Source: JBDHRG01 sp039807445
Lineage (GTDB): Bacteria; Pseudomonadota; Gammaproteobacteria; Competibacterales; Competibacteraceae
DNA: 18,600 bases
Assembly: GCA_039807445.1 (NCBI GenBank)
Contig: JBDHRG010000062.1
Location: 1-18,600 of the forward strand
Reading direction: 5' to 3'
Position 1 is the first letter of the stretch, and each line of letters opens with the position of its first letter. Below, in pieces: positions 1 to 8,270 of the stretch. A program made the position numbers and the translations under genes. The notes below the pieces were generated by a model. That model did no database searches, was not told the origin of the DNA, and saw only the letters and a list, made by a program, of their open reading frames with translations.

Positions 1-2
1 GT

Positions 3-266
3 CGGCGGCTAGCGCCCAAAATAATGCGCGGCATCATCCTCCGGCTCTGCGAACAGGGCTATCAACCGCTCGGCAGGCTCGTCCGCTTGCTGGACCGTAA
101 CCCGGTAGCCCTGCGTACCCGCTTCCTGGCGCCGATGGTCGAGGAGGGGCGACTCGAGCTCCGTTTCCCGGAGCCGGGCAAGCGTAACCGTCCCGATCAG
201 GCTTATCGGACGGTCGCAGATCGGGAGGGAAGACAGACGGGTAACGATGAAGGCGGTGGCGTCTGA
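3..266 (+). CDS. 3' end of a gene with a C-terminal winged-helix domain (partial)
   Basis: The frame is open to the left edge, so the ATG at 24 is probably internal and the gene begins outside the window. The visible part shows a helix-turn-helix-like stretch (ILRLCEQGYQPLGRLVRLL) followed by RTRFLAPMVEEGRLELRFPE and a final NRPDQAYRT. From memory, this pattern is the winged-helix C-terminus of bacterial AlbA_2/ATP-binding-type putative transcriptional regulators and of some restriction-associated proteins, where it ends with a phrase like HPDQAYR. The last 20 residues, after YRT, look like a poorly constrained tail. Product and full length cannot be fixed because the N-terminal catalytic or ligand domain is missing. 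The next gene starts about 130 bases downstream on the same strand and appears unrelated. Confidence 0.55.
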   Translation, partial: RRLAPKIMRGIILRLCEQGYQPLGRLVRLLDRNPVALRTRFLAPMVEEGRLELRFPEPGKRNRPDQAYRTVADREGRQTGNDEGGGV

Positions 267-396
267 GCATCTGCGTACTGCCCATGCTGGCGAACTTGGT
301 TGCCCCAAACCGCCCCGCTTTCGGTTAACCTAGCCCGCTTGCGCCCCGCCCCGGCGGATGCGCGTATCGGGGACAACCACCGCGAGCGCCGACCAG

Positions 397-1101
397 ATGA
401 CTTCGCCAGCCATCCTTCCCGCTGCATTGCGCGCCAGCCTGCCCGTGGCCTTCGGCTACGTGCCGCTCGGCATGGCTTTCGGCCTGCTGCTGGTCGACAG
501 CGGCCAGCCGGGGTGGCTGGCGACGCTGATGGGGCTGATCGTGTTCGCCGGCTCGGCGCAGTTCCTCGCGGTGGGCTTGCTCGCGGCCGGCACCGGCCTG
601 GTCGAAGTGTTCGTCACCACGCTGCTGCTGAACAGCCGCCACCTGTTCTACGGCTTCTCGATGCTGGGACGCTTCAGCGAGGTGCGCGGCTGGCGCAGGC
701 TGTACCTGATCTTCGGCCTGACCGACGAGACCTATTCGCTGCTCACGTCGACGCGCCCGCCCGAGGGCGCCTCGCGCAGCGGCTACTACCTGGCGCTGAC
801 TGCGCTGAACCAGGGCTGGTGGGTGCTCGGCTGCACCGCCGGCGCGCTGTTGGGCAGCGCGGTGACGCTCGACACGCGCGGCATGGACTTCGCGTTGACC
901 GCGCTGTTCGTCGTGCTGGCGATCGAGCAGTGGCGGGCGGTGCGCGAGGTCTACCCCTTCGTCGCCGCGGTGGGGGCCGGTGCGGTCGCGCTGGCCTTCG
1001 CCGGCGACCGGAACTTCCTGCTGGCCGCGCTGGCCCTGACGCTGCTCGCGCTGTTCGCGCGCTACGCCGCGGAGAAAAAGACGTGGACACCCTCTACCTG
1101 A
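397..1101 (+). CDS. azlC: AzlC family branched-chain amino acid exporter, large subunit
   Basis: This is an integral inner-membrane protein of the AzlC (LIV-E) family, which with AzlD exports branched-chain amino acids or their analogues. The signature near the N-terminus is visible (SLPVAFGYVPLGMAFG, then FAGSAQF and LLLNSRHLFYG), followed by alternating hydrophobic spans to the end. I chose the ATG at 397 because it gives 234 residues, a normal family length, and starts just before the conserved region. An ATG at 358 would add 13 polar residues; neither has a strong ribosome binding site. The 3' end overlaps azlD by 19 bases, the usual translationally coupled arrangement. Family assignment is secure; the transported substrate is inferred. 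Confidence 0.9.
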   Translation: MTSPAILPAALRASLPVAFGYVPLGMAFGLLLVDSGQPGWLATLMGLIVFAGSAQFLAVGLLAAGTGLVEVFVTTLLLNSRHLFYGFSMLGRFSEVRGWRRLYLIFGLTDETYSLLTSTRPPEGASRSGYYLALTALNQGWWVLGCTAGALLGSAVTLDTRGMDFALTALFVVLAIEQWRAVREVYPFVAAVGAGAVALAFAGDRNFLLAALALTLLALFARYAAEKKTWTPST

Positions 1102-1424
1102 GCGGTTTCGTCGCCGTGATGGCCGTGGCGACCTTCTGCACGCGCGCGGCTCCGTTCTGGCTGCTCGGCGGGCGTGCCGACCACCCGCTGCTCGCCTGGC
1201 TGGGGCGGATGCTGCCGCCGGCGGTGATGACGCTGCTGGTGCTCTACTGCCTGAAGGGCACCGCTTTCGCGGCCCCGCCGCACGGCGCGAACGAGTTGCT
1301 CGCGGTGGCGCTGGTGGTGGCGCTGCACCTGTGGCGGCGCAACGCGCTCGCCAGCATCGGTGCCGGCACCGCGCTGTACATGATCCTGCTGCAGACCGGG
1401 GCCCTGGCCGCCCTGCCGGGGTGA
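1083..1424 (+). CDS. azlD: AzlD family branched-chain amino acid exporter, small subunit
   Basis: A 113-residue hydrophobic protein with about four spans and the AzlD landmarks: an early TFCTRAAPFW (Arg-Ala-Pro-Phe) motif, WLGRMLPPAVMTLLVLY, and a late HLWRRNALASIGAGTALYM. AzlD is the small partner needed with AzlC for export. The start is a GTG at 1083, with GGAG at about 1070-1073 inside azlC as the ribosome binding site. An ATG start upstream in this frame would run through the whole of azlC out of frame and is not credible. The gene overlaps azlC by 19 bases and ends 4 bases before the helicase start, so the three genes are probably on one transcript. Confidence 0.88.
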   Translation: MDTLYLSGFVAVMAVATFCTRAAPFWLLGGRADHPLLAWLGRMLPPAVMTLLVLYCLKGTAFAAPPHGANELLAVALVVALHLWRRNALASIGAGTALYMILLQTGALAALPG

Positions 1425-1428
1425 TCGC

Positions 1429-4400
1429 ATGGCGTTCACGCTCGACCAGCTCGAGGACTGGTTTTCCGCGGCGATCATGGATCGCGCCCGCGGCTACCAG
1501 CGCGACGGCCGCGTGCACGACTTGCACGCCACCGCCGACGGCACGCGCGTGATCGCGCGCGTCGACGGCAGCGCGCGCGAGCCCTACGACGTTCACGTCG
1601 AAATCGCCCGCGACCGCCGTGGCGGCCTGTTCTTCGAGAATTCGTGCACCTGCCCGATGGACGGCGACTGCAAGCACGTCGCCGCGGCGCTGCTCGAAGT
1701 GCTCGAGCGCGGCTGGGGCGGCGGCAGGGGCGCGCGCTCGTTCGCGGCCGGCGAATGGCTGCAGCGGCTCGCCGCCGCGCGCCTGCCCGAGCTCGGTCCG
1801 GCCGACGAGCCCGGGCTGACCGAGCAGTTGCTGTACCTGCTCCAGCCGATGCCCTACGTCGCCGACGCGGTCGAGATACGCACCGTGGTCGCGCGTGCGC
1901 TGAAGAAAGGCGGCTACGGCAAGGCGCGGCGCTACGATCCGGTCAATGCGCTCGCCCACGGGCCGGCACGCTTCCTCGACGCCGCCGACCGCGCGATCCT
2001 GCGCGAGATCGCGCTCGGCGAGCGCGGCCGACTGGCGGGCGAAGCCGGCGCGGCGCTGCTCGAGCGCATCGTCGCGACCGGACGCGCGCACTGGCAGCAC
2101 GAGGTCGCGCCAGCGCTGGCGCGCACCGAAGCCCGCCGCGCGGCGCCCGAGTGGCAGGTCGACGAGCAGGGCCGCGCGCGGCTGGCGTGGCGCACCGAAC
2201 CCGAAGCGTCGGTGCTGCTGCCGCTGGCACCGCCGTGGTATCTCGACCCCGAAACCGGCGCCTGCGGTCCGCTCGAAACCGGGCTCGAGCCGCGCCTGGC
2301 CGGCGCACTCGCCGGCGCCCCGGTGCTCGAGCCCGAAGAGCTTCCCGAGGTCTGGGACTGGCTCGGCCGCGAGCTCGGCGAGGCGCGGCTGCCGGCGCCG
2401 CCACAGCTCGCGGTCGACACCGAGCTCGGCTATCGCCCGACGCCGGTGATCGCGCTGTACAGCCAGGCGCTGGCGGCGGCACCGGCGCGCAGCGGCCGCG
2501 TCGAGCCGCCGCGCTGGATCGACGGCATCCGCATCGCCTTCGCCTACGGCGCCGAGCGCATCGCTTGGCACGCGCAAGAGCCGCGGCTGGTCAGCGAGCG
2601 CTTACATGACCGCGTGCGCCGCCTGCCGCGCAACCGCGCTGCCGAAACCGAAGCCCTCGACCGCCTCGAGCACGCCGGCGCGGTGCCGCTGACCACGCGC
2701 GAGCCGGGGCCGCTGCCGCGCGCCAACCAGCACGACTTCGGCCTGTGGCGCGCCGACGACTGGATCGGCTTCGTGCTCGAGACCCTGCCCCGATTGCGCG
2801 AGCAGGGCTGGTGCATCGAGTTCCAGGACGGTTTCCGCTACCGCCTGGCGCAATCCGAGGACTGGTACGCCGAGCTCGACGACGCCAGCGGCACCGACTG
2901 GTTCGGGCTGGCGCTCGGCGTCGAGGTCGACGGCAAGCCGGTCAACCTCTTGCCGTGCCTGGTCGAGCTGATCGCCAGGCTGTCGGCCGGCTCGGTCGGC
3001 GACTGGCTCGCCGGGCTCGAGGCGCAGCGCTGGGTGATGGTGCCGCTGCCCGACGGCCGGCTGCTGCCGCTGCCGGCGGCGCGGCTGCGCGCGATCCTGG
3101 CCGTGCTGGTCGAGCTCTACGACGGCGAGGCGCTGAACCTGCGCGGCGCGCTGCCGCTGGCGCGCTCGCAGGTCGCGCGGCTGGCCGAGCTCGAGGCGGC
3201 GCTCGGCCGGGTGCAATGGCGCGGCGGCGAGCGGCTGCGCGCGCTGGCCGAGCGCCTGCGCGCCGGGCCACAGCCGTGCGCGGTGCCCGAGAGCTTCAAC
3301 GCTCGGCTGCGCCCCTACCAGCAACAGGGTTTCGAGTGGCTGCAGTTCCTGCGCGAAGCCGGGCTCAATGGCGTGCTCGCCGACGACATGGGGCTCGGCA
3401 AGACGGTGCAGACGCTGGCGCACCTGCTGGCCGAAAAGGCCGCCGGGCGGCTCGACAGACCCTGCCTGATCGTCGCACCGACCAGCCTGATGCTGAACTG
3501 GCGCGAAGAGGCGGCACGCTTCGCCCCTGCGCTTCGCGTGCTGACGCTGCGCGGCCCCGATCGCGCCGTGCGCTTCGGCGACATCGCCGCGCACGACCTG
3601 GTGCTGACCACCTACGCGCTGCTGCCACGCGACCGCGAAGTGCTGGGGAGCCACGCGTACCACCTCTTGATCCTCGACGAGGCGCAGGCGATCAAGAACC
3701 CGACCGCGCAAGCCGGGATCGTCGCCCGCCAGCTGAAGGCGCGCCACCGGCTGTGCCTGACCGGCACGCCGATGGAAAACCACCTCGGCGAGCTGTGGTC
3801 GCTGTTCGACTTCCTCAACCCGGGGCTGCTCGGCGAGGCGCGCCAGTTCCAGCGCCTGTTCCGCAAACCGATCGAGCAGGGTGCCGACCCCGAGACCCGC
3901 GCGCGGCTGGCACGCCGCGTCGCGCCGTTCCTGTTACGCCGTACCAAGGAGCAGGTCGCGACCGACCTGCCCGAGAAGACCGAGATCGTCCGCACCATCG
4001 ACCTGGCCGGGCCGCAGCGCGACCTGTACGAGGCGATCCGCCTGGCGATGCAGGAAAAGGTGCGCGCCGAGATCGCCGCCAAGGGCCTGGCGCGCAGCCA
4101 CATCGTGATCCTCGAGGCGCTGCTGAAGCTCAGACAGGTGTGCTGCGACCCGCGGCTGGTCAAGCTCGACAGTGCGCGCCAGGCGCGCGCCTCGGCCAAG
4201 CTCGAGCTGCTGATGGAGATGCTGTCCGAGCTGATCGAGGAAGGCCGTCGCGTGCTGCTGTTCTCGCAGTTCACCGCCATGCTGGCGCTGATCGAGAAGG
4301 AGCTCGACAAGGCGAAGCTGCCCTACGTCAAGTTGACCGGCCAGACCGAGGACCGCGACACCCCGGTGCGCCGCTTCCAGGCCGGCCAGGTGCCGCTGTT

Positions 4401-4704
4401 CCTGATCAGCCTCAAGGCCGGTGGCACCGGGCTCAACCTGACCGCCGCCGACACCGTGATCCACTACGACCCCTGGTGGAACCCGGCCGCCGAGGACCAG
4501 GCTACCGACCGCGCCCACCGCCTCGGTCAGGACAAGCCGGTGTTCGTCTACAAGCTCTACACCGAAGGCACGGTCGAGGAAAAGATCCGCGCGCTGCAGG
4601 TGCGCAAGCGCGCGCTGGTCGAGGGCGTGCTCGGCGAGGGCTCGGCCACCACCCCGGCCTGGACCGACGCCGACCTCGACGAGCTGTTCGCGCCGCTGGG
4701 GTGA
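1429..4704 (+). CDS. SWIM zinc finger plus SNF2/Swi2-family ATP-dependent helicase
   Basis: A 1091-residue protein with an N-terminal SWIM zinc finger (CxCx5CxH at residues 73-83, Cys-Thr-Cys to Cys-Lys-His), a long bacterial middle region, and a C-terminal SNF2 motor. Walker A is DDMGLGKT, with the lysine at about residue 658. Walker B is LDEAQ at about 749-753. The helicase C-lobe ends in DQATDRAHRLGQ near residue 1023 and a KLYTEGTVEEKI motif. Length and domain order match bacterial DEAD/DEAH-box SNF2 proteins of the HepA/RapA-like superfamily II group. These translocate on double-stranded nucleic acid; the cellular role of this SWIM subclass is not established. The ATG at 1429 sits 4 bases after azlD, with GGGGTG upstream. 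All motor motifs look intact. Confidence 0.93.
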   Translation: MAFTLDQLEDWFSAAIMDRARGYQRDGRVHDLHATADGTRVIARVDGSAREPYDVHVEIARDRRGGLFFENSCTCPMDGDCKHVAAALLEVLERGWGGGRGARSFAAGEWLQRLAAARLPELGPADEPGLTEQLLYLLQPMPYVADAVEIRTVVARALKKGGYGKARRYDPVNALAHGPARFLDAADRAILREIALGERGRLAGEAGAALLERIVATGRAHWQHEVAPALARTEARRAAPEWQVDEQGRARLAWRTEPEASVLLPLAPPWYLDPETGACGPLETGLEPRLAGALAGAPVLEPEELPEVWDWLGRELGEARLPAPPQLAVDTELGYRPTPVIALYSQALAAAPARSGRVEPPRWIDGIRIAFAYGAERIAWHAQEPRLVSERLHDRVRRLPRNRAAETEALDRLEHAGAVPLTTREPGPLPRANQHDFGLWRADDWIGFVLETLPRLREQGWCIEFQDGFRYRLAQSEDWYAELDDASGTDWFGLALGVEVDGKPVNLLPCLVELIARLSAGSVGDWLAGLEAQRWVMVPLPDGRLLPLPAARLRAILAVLVELYDGEALNLRGALPLARSQVARLAELEAALGRVQWRGGERLRALAERLRAGPQPCAVPESFNARLRPYQQQGFEWLQFLREAGLNGVLADDMGLGKTVQTLAHLLAEKAAGRLDRPCLIVAPTSLMLNWREEAARFAPALRVLTLRGPDRAVRFGDIAAHDLVLTTYALLPRDREVLGSHAYHLLILDEAQAIKNPTAQAGIVARQLKARHRLCLTGTPMENHLGELWSLFDFLNPGLLGEARQFQRLFRKPIEQGADPETRARLARRVAPFLLRRTKEQVATDLPEKTEIVRTIDLAGPQRDLYEAIRLAMQEKVRAEIAAKGLARSHIVILEALLKLRQVCCDPRLVKLDSARQARASAKLELLMEMLSELIEEGRRVLLFSQFTAMLALIEKELDKAKLPYVKLTGQTEDRDTPVRRFQAGQVPLFLISLKAGGTGLNLTAADTVIHYDPWWNPAAEDQATDRAHRLGQDKPVFVYKLYTEGTVEEKIRALQVRKRALVEGVLGEGSATTPAWTDADLDELFAPLG

Positions 4705-4890
4705 GGCCCTGGCCGGCCTCCTTCTGGTAGGCGCCCGGATCATGTTCGTCCGGGGCGAACCGGCTGACGAGCTGCGGCTTGCCGCCGCGCAGAAAGCCGT
4801 GGAATGCCATCACCGCGGCGCGGTGAGCATCGGGAAAATGGAATGATCCGGACGGTTCGATAGCGTTTTTAGAACGAGGAGGGGATCGCG

Positions 4891-5307
4891 GTGCTGCACC
4901 GCACGCTGTACACGATCCTGGCGGCCCTGAGCCTGGCGCTCGGCGTGCTCGGCGCCTTCCTGCCGCTGCTGCCGACCGTGCCCTTCGTGCTGCTGGCGGC
5001 GTGGCTGGCGGCGAAAGGCTCGCCGCGCCTGCACGCCTGGCTGCACGCGCACCCGCGCTTCGGCCCACTGCTGCGTGCCTGGGACGCCGAGCGCGCGATC
5101 CCGCCGGAGGCGAAGAAGCTCGCGTTCGCGGCGATGGCAGCCTCGGCGCTGGCGATGGCGCTGCTCGTGCGCCCGGTCTGGCTGCTGGGGCTGGCGCTGG
5201 CGGTGCTCGGCGGCGCGGCGGTCTATGTCGCTTCGCGGCCGGTGCCGGGCGGCGGCGCTCAGCCGGGCGGGGCCGCCGCGACGGGGGTTTCGCGCAGGGC
5301 GCGGTAG
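4891..5307 (+). CDS. DUF454 (YbaN-like) inner-membrane protein
   Basis: A 138-residue protein. The first hydrophobic segment contains the family signature (LGVLGAFLPLLPTVPFVLLAAW), followed by a cytoplasmic loop with RLHAWLHAHPRFGPLL, and two further hydrophobic segments at about residues 77-111. This is the layout of DUF454/YbaN, a conserved inner-membrane family of unknown function. The start is a GTG at 4891 with a strong ribosome binding site, GAGGAGGGG at about 4876-4885. The C-terminal 25 residues (Gly/Ala/Pro-rich) fall in a region that also codes on the opposite strand: the gene overlaps the convergent lytic transglycosylase by 49 bases, so the tail may be poorly constrained. Confidence 0.85.
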   Translation: MLHRTLYTILAALSLALGVLGAFLPLLPTVPFVLLAAWLAAKGSPRLHAWLHAHPRFGPLLRAWDAERAIPPEAKKLAFAAMAASALAMALLVRPVWLLGLALAVLGGAAVYVASRPVPGGGAQPGGAAATGVSRRAR

Positions 5308-6206
5308 AAGCTCGGCTGCGGCGCCTGCCGCGGGTCGGCGTAGCGCTCGGCGAAGTGGCGGAAAGCATCATTGAAGAAGGCGACGAAGCGGTCGGCGTGC
5401 TTGGCGGTGCCGATCGGGTACTGGCGCATGCGCCAGCGGTTGGCGGAGCTGTCGTTGAGGTAGAGGCCACCGGCGTTATAGGCGCACGCGACCTTCGGCG
5501 GGTCGAGCCGCGTCTTCGCCGCCTGCCGACGGATGTAGGCGGTGCCGGCGCGGATCGAGTTCTCGGGCCTCAGCAGCCAGGCACGGTCGATGTCGTCCTT
5601 GTCGAGCGCGTCGCGCGCGGTCGAGATCAGCGTCTGCATCAGCCCCGGCGAGATGCGGTGCGGGGTGCGTTCGTCACTGACGTAGCCGGGTTCCTCGCGG
5701 CAGGCATCGGCCTTGCCCGAGGACTCGGTGCAGATCGTCGCGACGATCAGCTCCACCGGCACACCGAACTCCTGCGCCGCGGCGACGATGGCGTTGCCAT
5801 AGTCGCGCCAGATGCGCTCGACGGTTTCGGGCTCGCCCGAGGTACCGCGCGGCGCTTGACCGTCGATCGCGATGCCCTCGGGGGTCAGCGCCCAGCGGCA
5901 GCCGCCCTCGGCGAAGCCGTGCGACTGTCGCAGTTCGGCGAAAGCGCCGTCGTCGGGCGGCGCCTCGGCGGCGGGGGCAGCACTGCCCTGCAGGCGGGCG
6001 TAGGTGCGCGGACCGACGATGCCGTCGACGACCAGTCCCGAGGCGGACTGGAAGCGACGAACCGCCTGGTCGGTGCGTGGACCGAACATCCCGTCCGGGA
6101 TACCGTCGCCGTAATGGCCGAGGCGCTTGAGCGCCAGTTGCAGATCGAGCACGTCCTGTCCGCGCAGCATCGGCGTGCGTAGTTCCAGTTTGCGGGTGAA
6201 CGGCAT
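5259..6206 (-). CDS. Peptidoglycan-binding domain plus lytic transglycosylase (SLT-like), no signal peptide
   Basis: A 315-residue two-domain enzyme. Residues about 14-73 form a PG_binding_1 repeat (LRGQDVLDLQLALKRLG, then DGMFGPRTDQAVRRFQ and DGIVGPRT). Residues about 125-275 form a lysozyme-like transglycosylase fold: CTESSGKAD with the probable catalytic glutamate at residue 161, then SPGLMQT and the CAYNAGG motif. Such enzymes cleave the glycan strand between MurNAc and GlcNAc. The protein begins directly in the binding domain with no hydrophobic leader, so it is not a Sec substrate as read. It is the last gene of a minus-strand operon, 14 bases after the lipoprotein gene, with AAGGGGG upstream of its ATG. 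The missing signal suggests endolysin-like release through a membrane partner (inference). Confidence 0.85.
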   Translation of the reverse strand: MPFTRKLELRTPMLRGQDVLDLQLALKRLGHYGDGIPDGMFGPRTDQAVRRFQSASGLVVDGIVGPRTYARLQGSAAPAAEAPPDDGAFAELRQSHGFAEGGCRWALTPEGIAIDGQAPRGTSGEPETVERIWRDYGNAIVAAAQEFGVPVELIVATICTESSGKADACREEPGYVSDERTPHRISPGLMQTLISTARDALDKDDIDRAWLLRPENSIRAGTAYIRRQAAKTRLDPPKVACAYNAGGLYLNDSSANRWRMRQYPIGTAKHADRFVAFFNDAFRHFAERYADPRQAPQPSFYRALRETPVAAAPPG

Positions 6207-6220
6207 GGCGGGGGCCCCCT

Positions 6221-6850
6221 TCAGGCGCAGCCGAGCGCCGAGCGCGTGCCCGCGACGTCGATCGCGAGCTGACGCAGCGGCCCGGCGAAGGCGGGGTCGC
6301 CGCTGCCCGTGTCCAGCCCGGCGGCGAGGCGCGCCAGCGTCCGGCAGCGTGTCTCTTTCGGCAGCTCGCGCGACATCTGCACCTCGGCGAGGCCGGCATT
6401 GGCCGCGTAATAGCGCGCGCCGACGCTGCCCGGAACGCGCGCGGCGAAGCGTTCGGCGCAGCTGCCGAGCCGGGTGTTGGCAGCACGCGCCTCAGCGCCG
6501 CGTTCGCTGTCGCGCAGCTGGCGCAGCGCTTCGCAGGCATTGGCGTACCAGCGGGCGCGCTCACCGCCCGGCGGCGGTTCGCTCAGGCTCAGCCCGGTTT
6601 CGAGCTCGTCGGCGGCGCAGCGCCAGCGGCTGGCGTCGCCGGTTTCGGCCAGGTGCAGACAGGCGTCACCCTTGAGCAGATGGCGCTGGCCACAGGCGGC
6701 ACCTTCGCTGCAGTCGAGCGATTGATCGGCGAGCGTGCGGGCATCGCCACGGCTGGCGGCTTGCTTGTCGTGCTCGAGCTCGCTCACCGTGCCGCAGGCG
6801 ACGAGCGCGAGCGCCACGAGTGCGGTCGGAAACGGGTTGCGCAGGTTCAT
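6221..6850 (-). CDS. Predicted lipoprotein of unknown function in the lytic cassette
   Basis: A 209-residue protein with a short N-terminal leader ending in LVAC, lipidation cysteine at residue 19. Glycine at +2 does not favour retention in the inner membrane, so outer-membrane attachment is likely. The mature part is helical, rich in Ala, Arg and Glu, and has several cysteines (for example SLDCSEGAACGQRH, GDACLH, RWRCAA, ANACEAL, LGSCAE). Paired helices with alanine/leucine spacing (WYANACEALRQLRDSERGAEA) suggest a TPR-like or helical-repeat scaffold, but I do not recognise a family. Its start overlaps the stop of the upstream membrane protein by 4 bases (6847-6850), so the two are translationally coupled. 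Confidence 0.75.
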   Translation of the reverse strand: MNLRNPFPTALVALALVACGTVSELEHDKQAASRGDARTLADQSLDCSEGAACGQRHLLKGDACLHLAETGDASRWRCAADELETGLSLSEPPPGGERARWYANACEALRQLRDSERGAEARAANTRLGSCAERFAARVPGSVGARYYAANAGLAEVQMSRELPKETRCRTLARLAAGLDTGSGDPAFAGPLRQLAIDVAGTRSALGCA

Positions 6851-8214
6851 TTCGACGCCTCCTCCAGTGTCTGCTGCAGCATGTCAGCGACCGGCAGGCC
6901 GGCATTCTGCAAGCCTTCGACGACGAGCACCGCCTGGTCGAGATCGGTGCGCGCACGCTCGTCGGCGCCGATCTGATCGAGCGCACCGACGAGCTTGCCG
7001 TAGCTCCCCGCGGGTGCGAGCAGCGCCGGGGCCTGGCCCTGGATGCGCGCCTCGAGCTGACGGTCGAGCGCGACGCGGCGCGCCTGCTCGAGCGCGTCGT
7101 CGAAGGCTGCGGGGGTTTCGAAGCCGGCGCCATAGCGCTCGCGCAGCGTGTCGGCATCGACCTCGGCGGACAGCAGGTCGCGCGCGAATTGCGCCAGGAA
7201 CTCGCGATCGTTGTCGGCGAGCCTGGCTTCGAAGGCCTGGCGCAGCGCCGGTACGTTCTCGATCATCGAGTAGCCGGTGTTGGAGTCGACTTCGGGGAAA
7301 GCGAAGATCACGGGGCTGATCGGCAGGTCGAGCACGCGTGCCTTCCATTTCTGGTAGCTGTCGCCGGCGAGCTTGAGGCCGATGCCGAGCACGCTGCCGA
7401 GCAGCGCGACCGGCGCGGCGCCGGGGATCGCGCGCGCCAGCAGCGGCGCGACCGACTGCGCCGCGCGACCGATCACTTCCTTGAGCGGATCGGCCTGCTC
7501 GGCGCCGGCGAACAGTTCCTGCGCCTTCGCCAAGGCGCCGGCAGGGTCGTTCGCGGTCAGCGCCCTGACCGCCGCGATGCCCTGCTCGAGCTTCCGGCTG
7601 GCGCCGCGCAGCGTCTGCCCCTGCTCGCCGGGCAGCAGGTCGATCACCACGCCGGCCGCGCGCAATACCGCTTGGGTCTTGTCGAGCAGCCTGGTGGCGT
7701 CATTGGTCTGCGCCACCTGCGTCGCCTGGTCGAGCTGCTGGCGTATTTCCTTGACCTGGACCGCAGCTTGCGGTGCGGCAGCCGCCACCGCGGCTTGCAC
7801 CGCCGACTCGTTGCCACGGCTGCCGAAGTAGAAGCCGATCACGCTGCCGAGGATACCGGTCAACATCTCGGGCACCTTGAGCTGCTCGCTGCCGGTGAGC
7901 AAGGGGAGCAGGACCAGCAGCAGTGAAACGAGCACGATCAAAAGGCCCATGGTGCCGCGGATCGTGCCTTCGGGCAGGCCGGCCGGGCTGCGCTGGAACA
8001 GTTCGAGCTGCTGCCCGGTCTGGCAGGCGTCGAGAAAGCGCCTCTGCGTCAGCCACAGGAAGGCGAGGAAGGCGATCACCACCAGCAGCATGACGGCGAC
8101 GACCGAGTACACTGCGGCGTCGCGGTTGCCGTCGGCAGCGAGCGGGCTGAGGCCGGGGGTGGCGGCGAGCAGGCAGAAGAGACTGGCGCGGCGGGAAAGG
8201 GTGGGGTTGCGCAC
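6847..8214 (-). CDS. Multi-span membrane protein with long soluble C-terminal region, unknown function
   Basis: A 455-residue protein, first gene of the lytic cassette. The start is a GTG at 8214 with GAGGAAA about 8 bases upstream. An N-terminal hydrophobic stretch (about residues 10-27, possibly a signal peptide) is followed by three spans: about 36-56 (VVAVMLLVVIAFLAFLWL), 86-106 (GTMGLLIVLVSLLLVLLPLL) and 115-131. The third ends in GSVIGFYFGSRGNE. Pairs of helices closing with IGFYFG(S) recur in bacterial membrane proteins and resemble the 3TM holin type, but I cannot name a family. Residues about 145-205 are Ala/Gln-rich and probably coiled coil, followed by a helical domain of about 250 residues. 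It may anchor or export the signal-less transglycosylase encoded two genes downstream (inference). Confidence 0.7.
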   Translation of the reverse strand: MRNPTLSRRASLFCLLAATPGLSPLAADGNRDAAVYSVVAVMLLVVIAFLAFLWLTQRRFLDACQTGQQLELFQRSPAGLPEGTIRGTMGLLIVLVSLLLVLLPLLTGSEQLKVPEMLTGILGSVIGFYFGSRGNESAVQAAVAAAAPQAAVQVKEIRQQLDQATQVAQTNDATRLLDKTQAVLRAAGVVIDLLPGEQGQTLRGASRKLEQGIAAVRALTANDPAGALAKAQELFAGAEQADPLKEVIGRAAQSVAPLLARAIPGAAPVALLGSVLGIGLKLAGDSYQKWKARVLDLPISPVIFAFPEVDSNTGYSMIENVPALRQAFEARLADNDREFLAQFARDLLSAEVDADTLRERYGAGFETPAAFDDALEQARRVALDRQLEARIQGQAPALLAPAGSYGKLVGALDQIGADERARTDLDQAVLVVEGLQNAGLPVADMLQQTLEEASK

Positions 8215-8270
8215 GGCCGTTTCCTCGCTGGAGCGGGAACCACATAGGCAGACAAGCTAGCAAACACACG

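Noticed and set aside
325..2577. A 750-codon minus-strand open frame opposite azlCD and the helicase
   Set aside because: It is antisense to well-supported conserved genes and is Arg/Ala/Gly-rich low-information sequence, typical of open antisense frames in high-GC DNA.
4743..4847. A 34-codon plus-strand frame starting MFVRGEPADELRL
   Set aside because: No ribosome binding site, no recognisable motif, and a length expected by chance in GC-rich DNA.
4502..4860. A minus-strand frame reading FHFPDAHRAAVMAFHGFLRG followed by QLVSRFAPDEHDPGAYQKEA between the helicase and the DUF454 gene
   Set aside because: The peptide looks protein-like, but it has no ribosome binding site I trust. It soon runs into the antisense of the helicase C-terminus and matches no family I know. 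It may be a remnant; a database search would decide.
8215..8270. Attachment-site direct repeat shared with 10100-10180
   Set aside because: I found no shared word longer than chance between the two edges.
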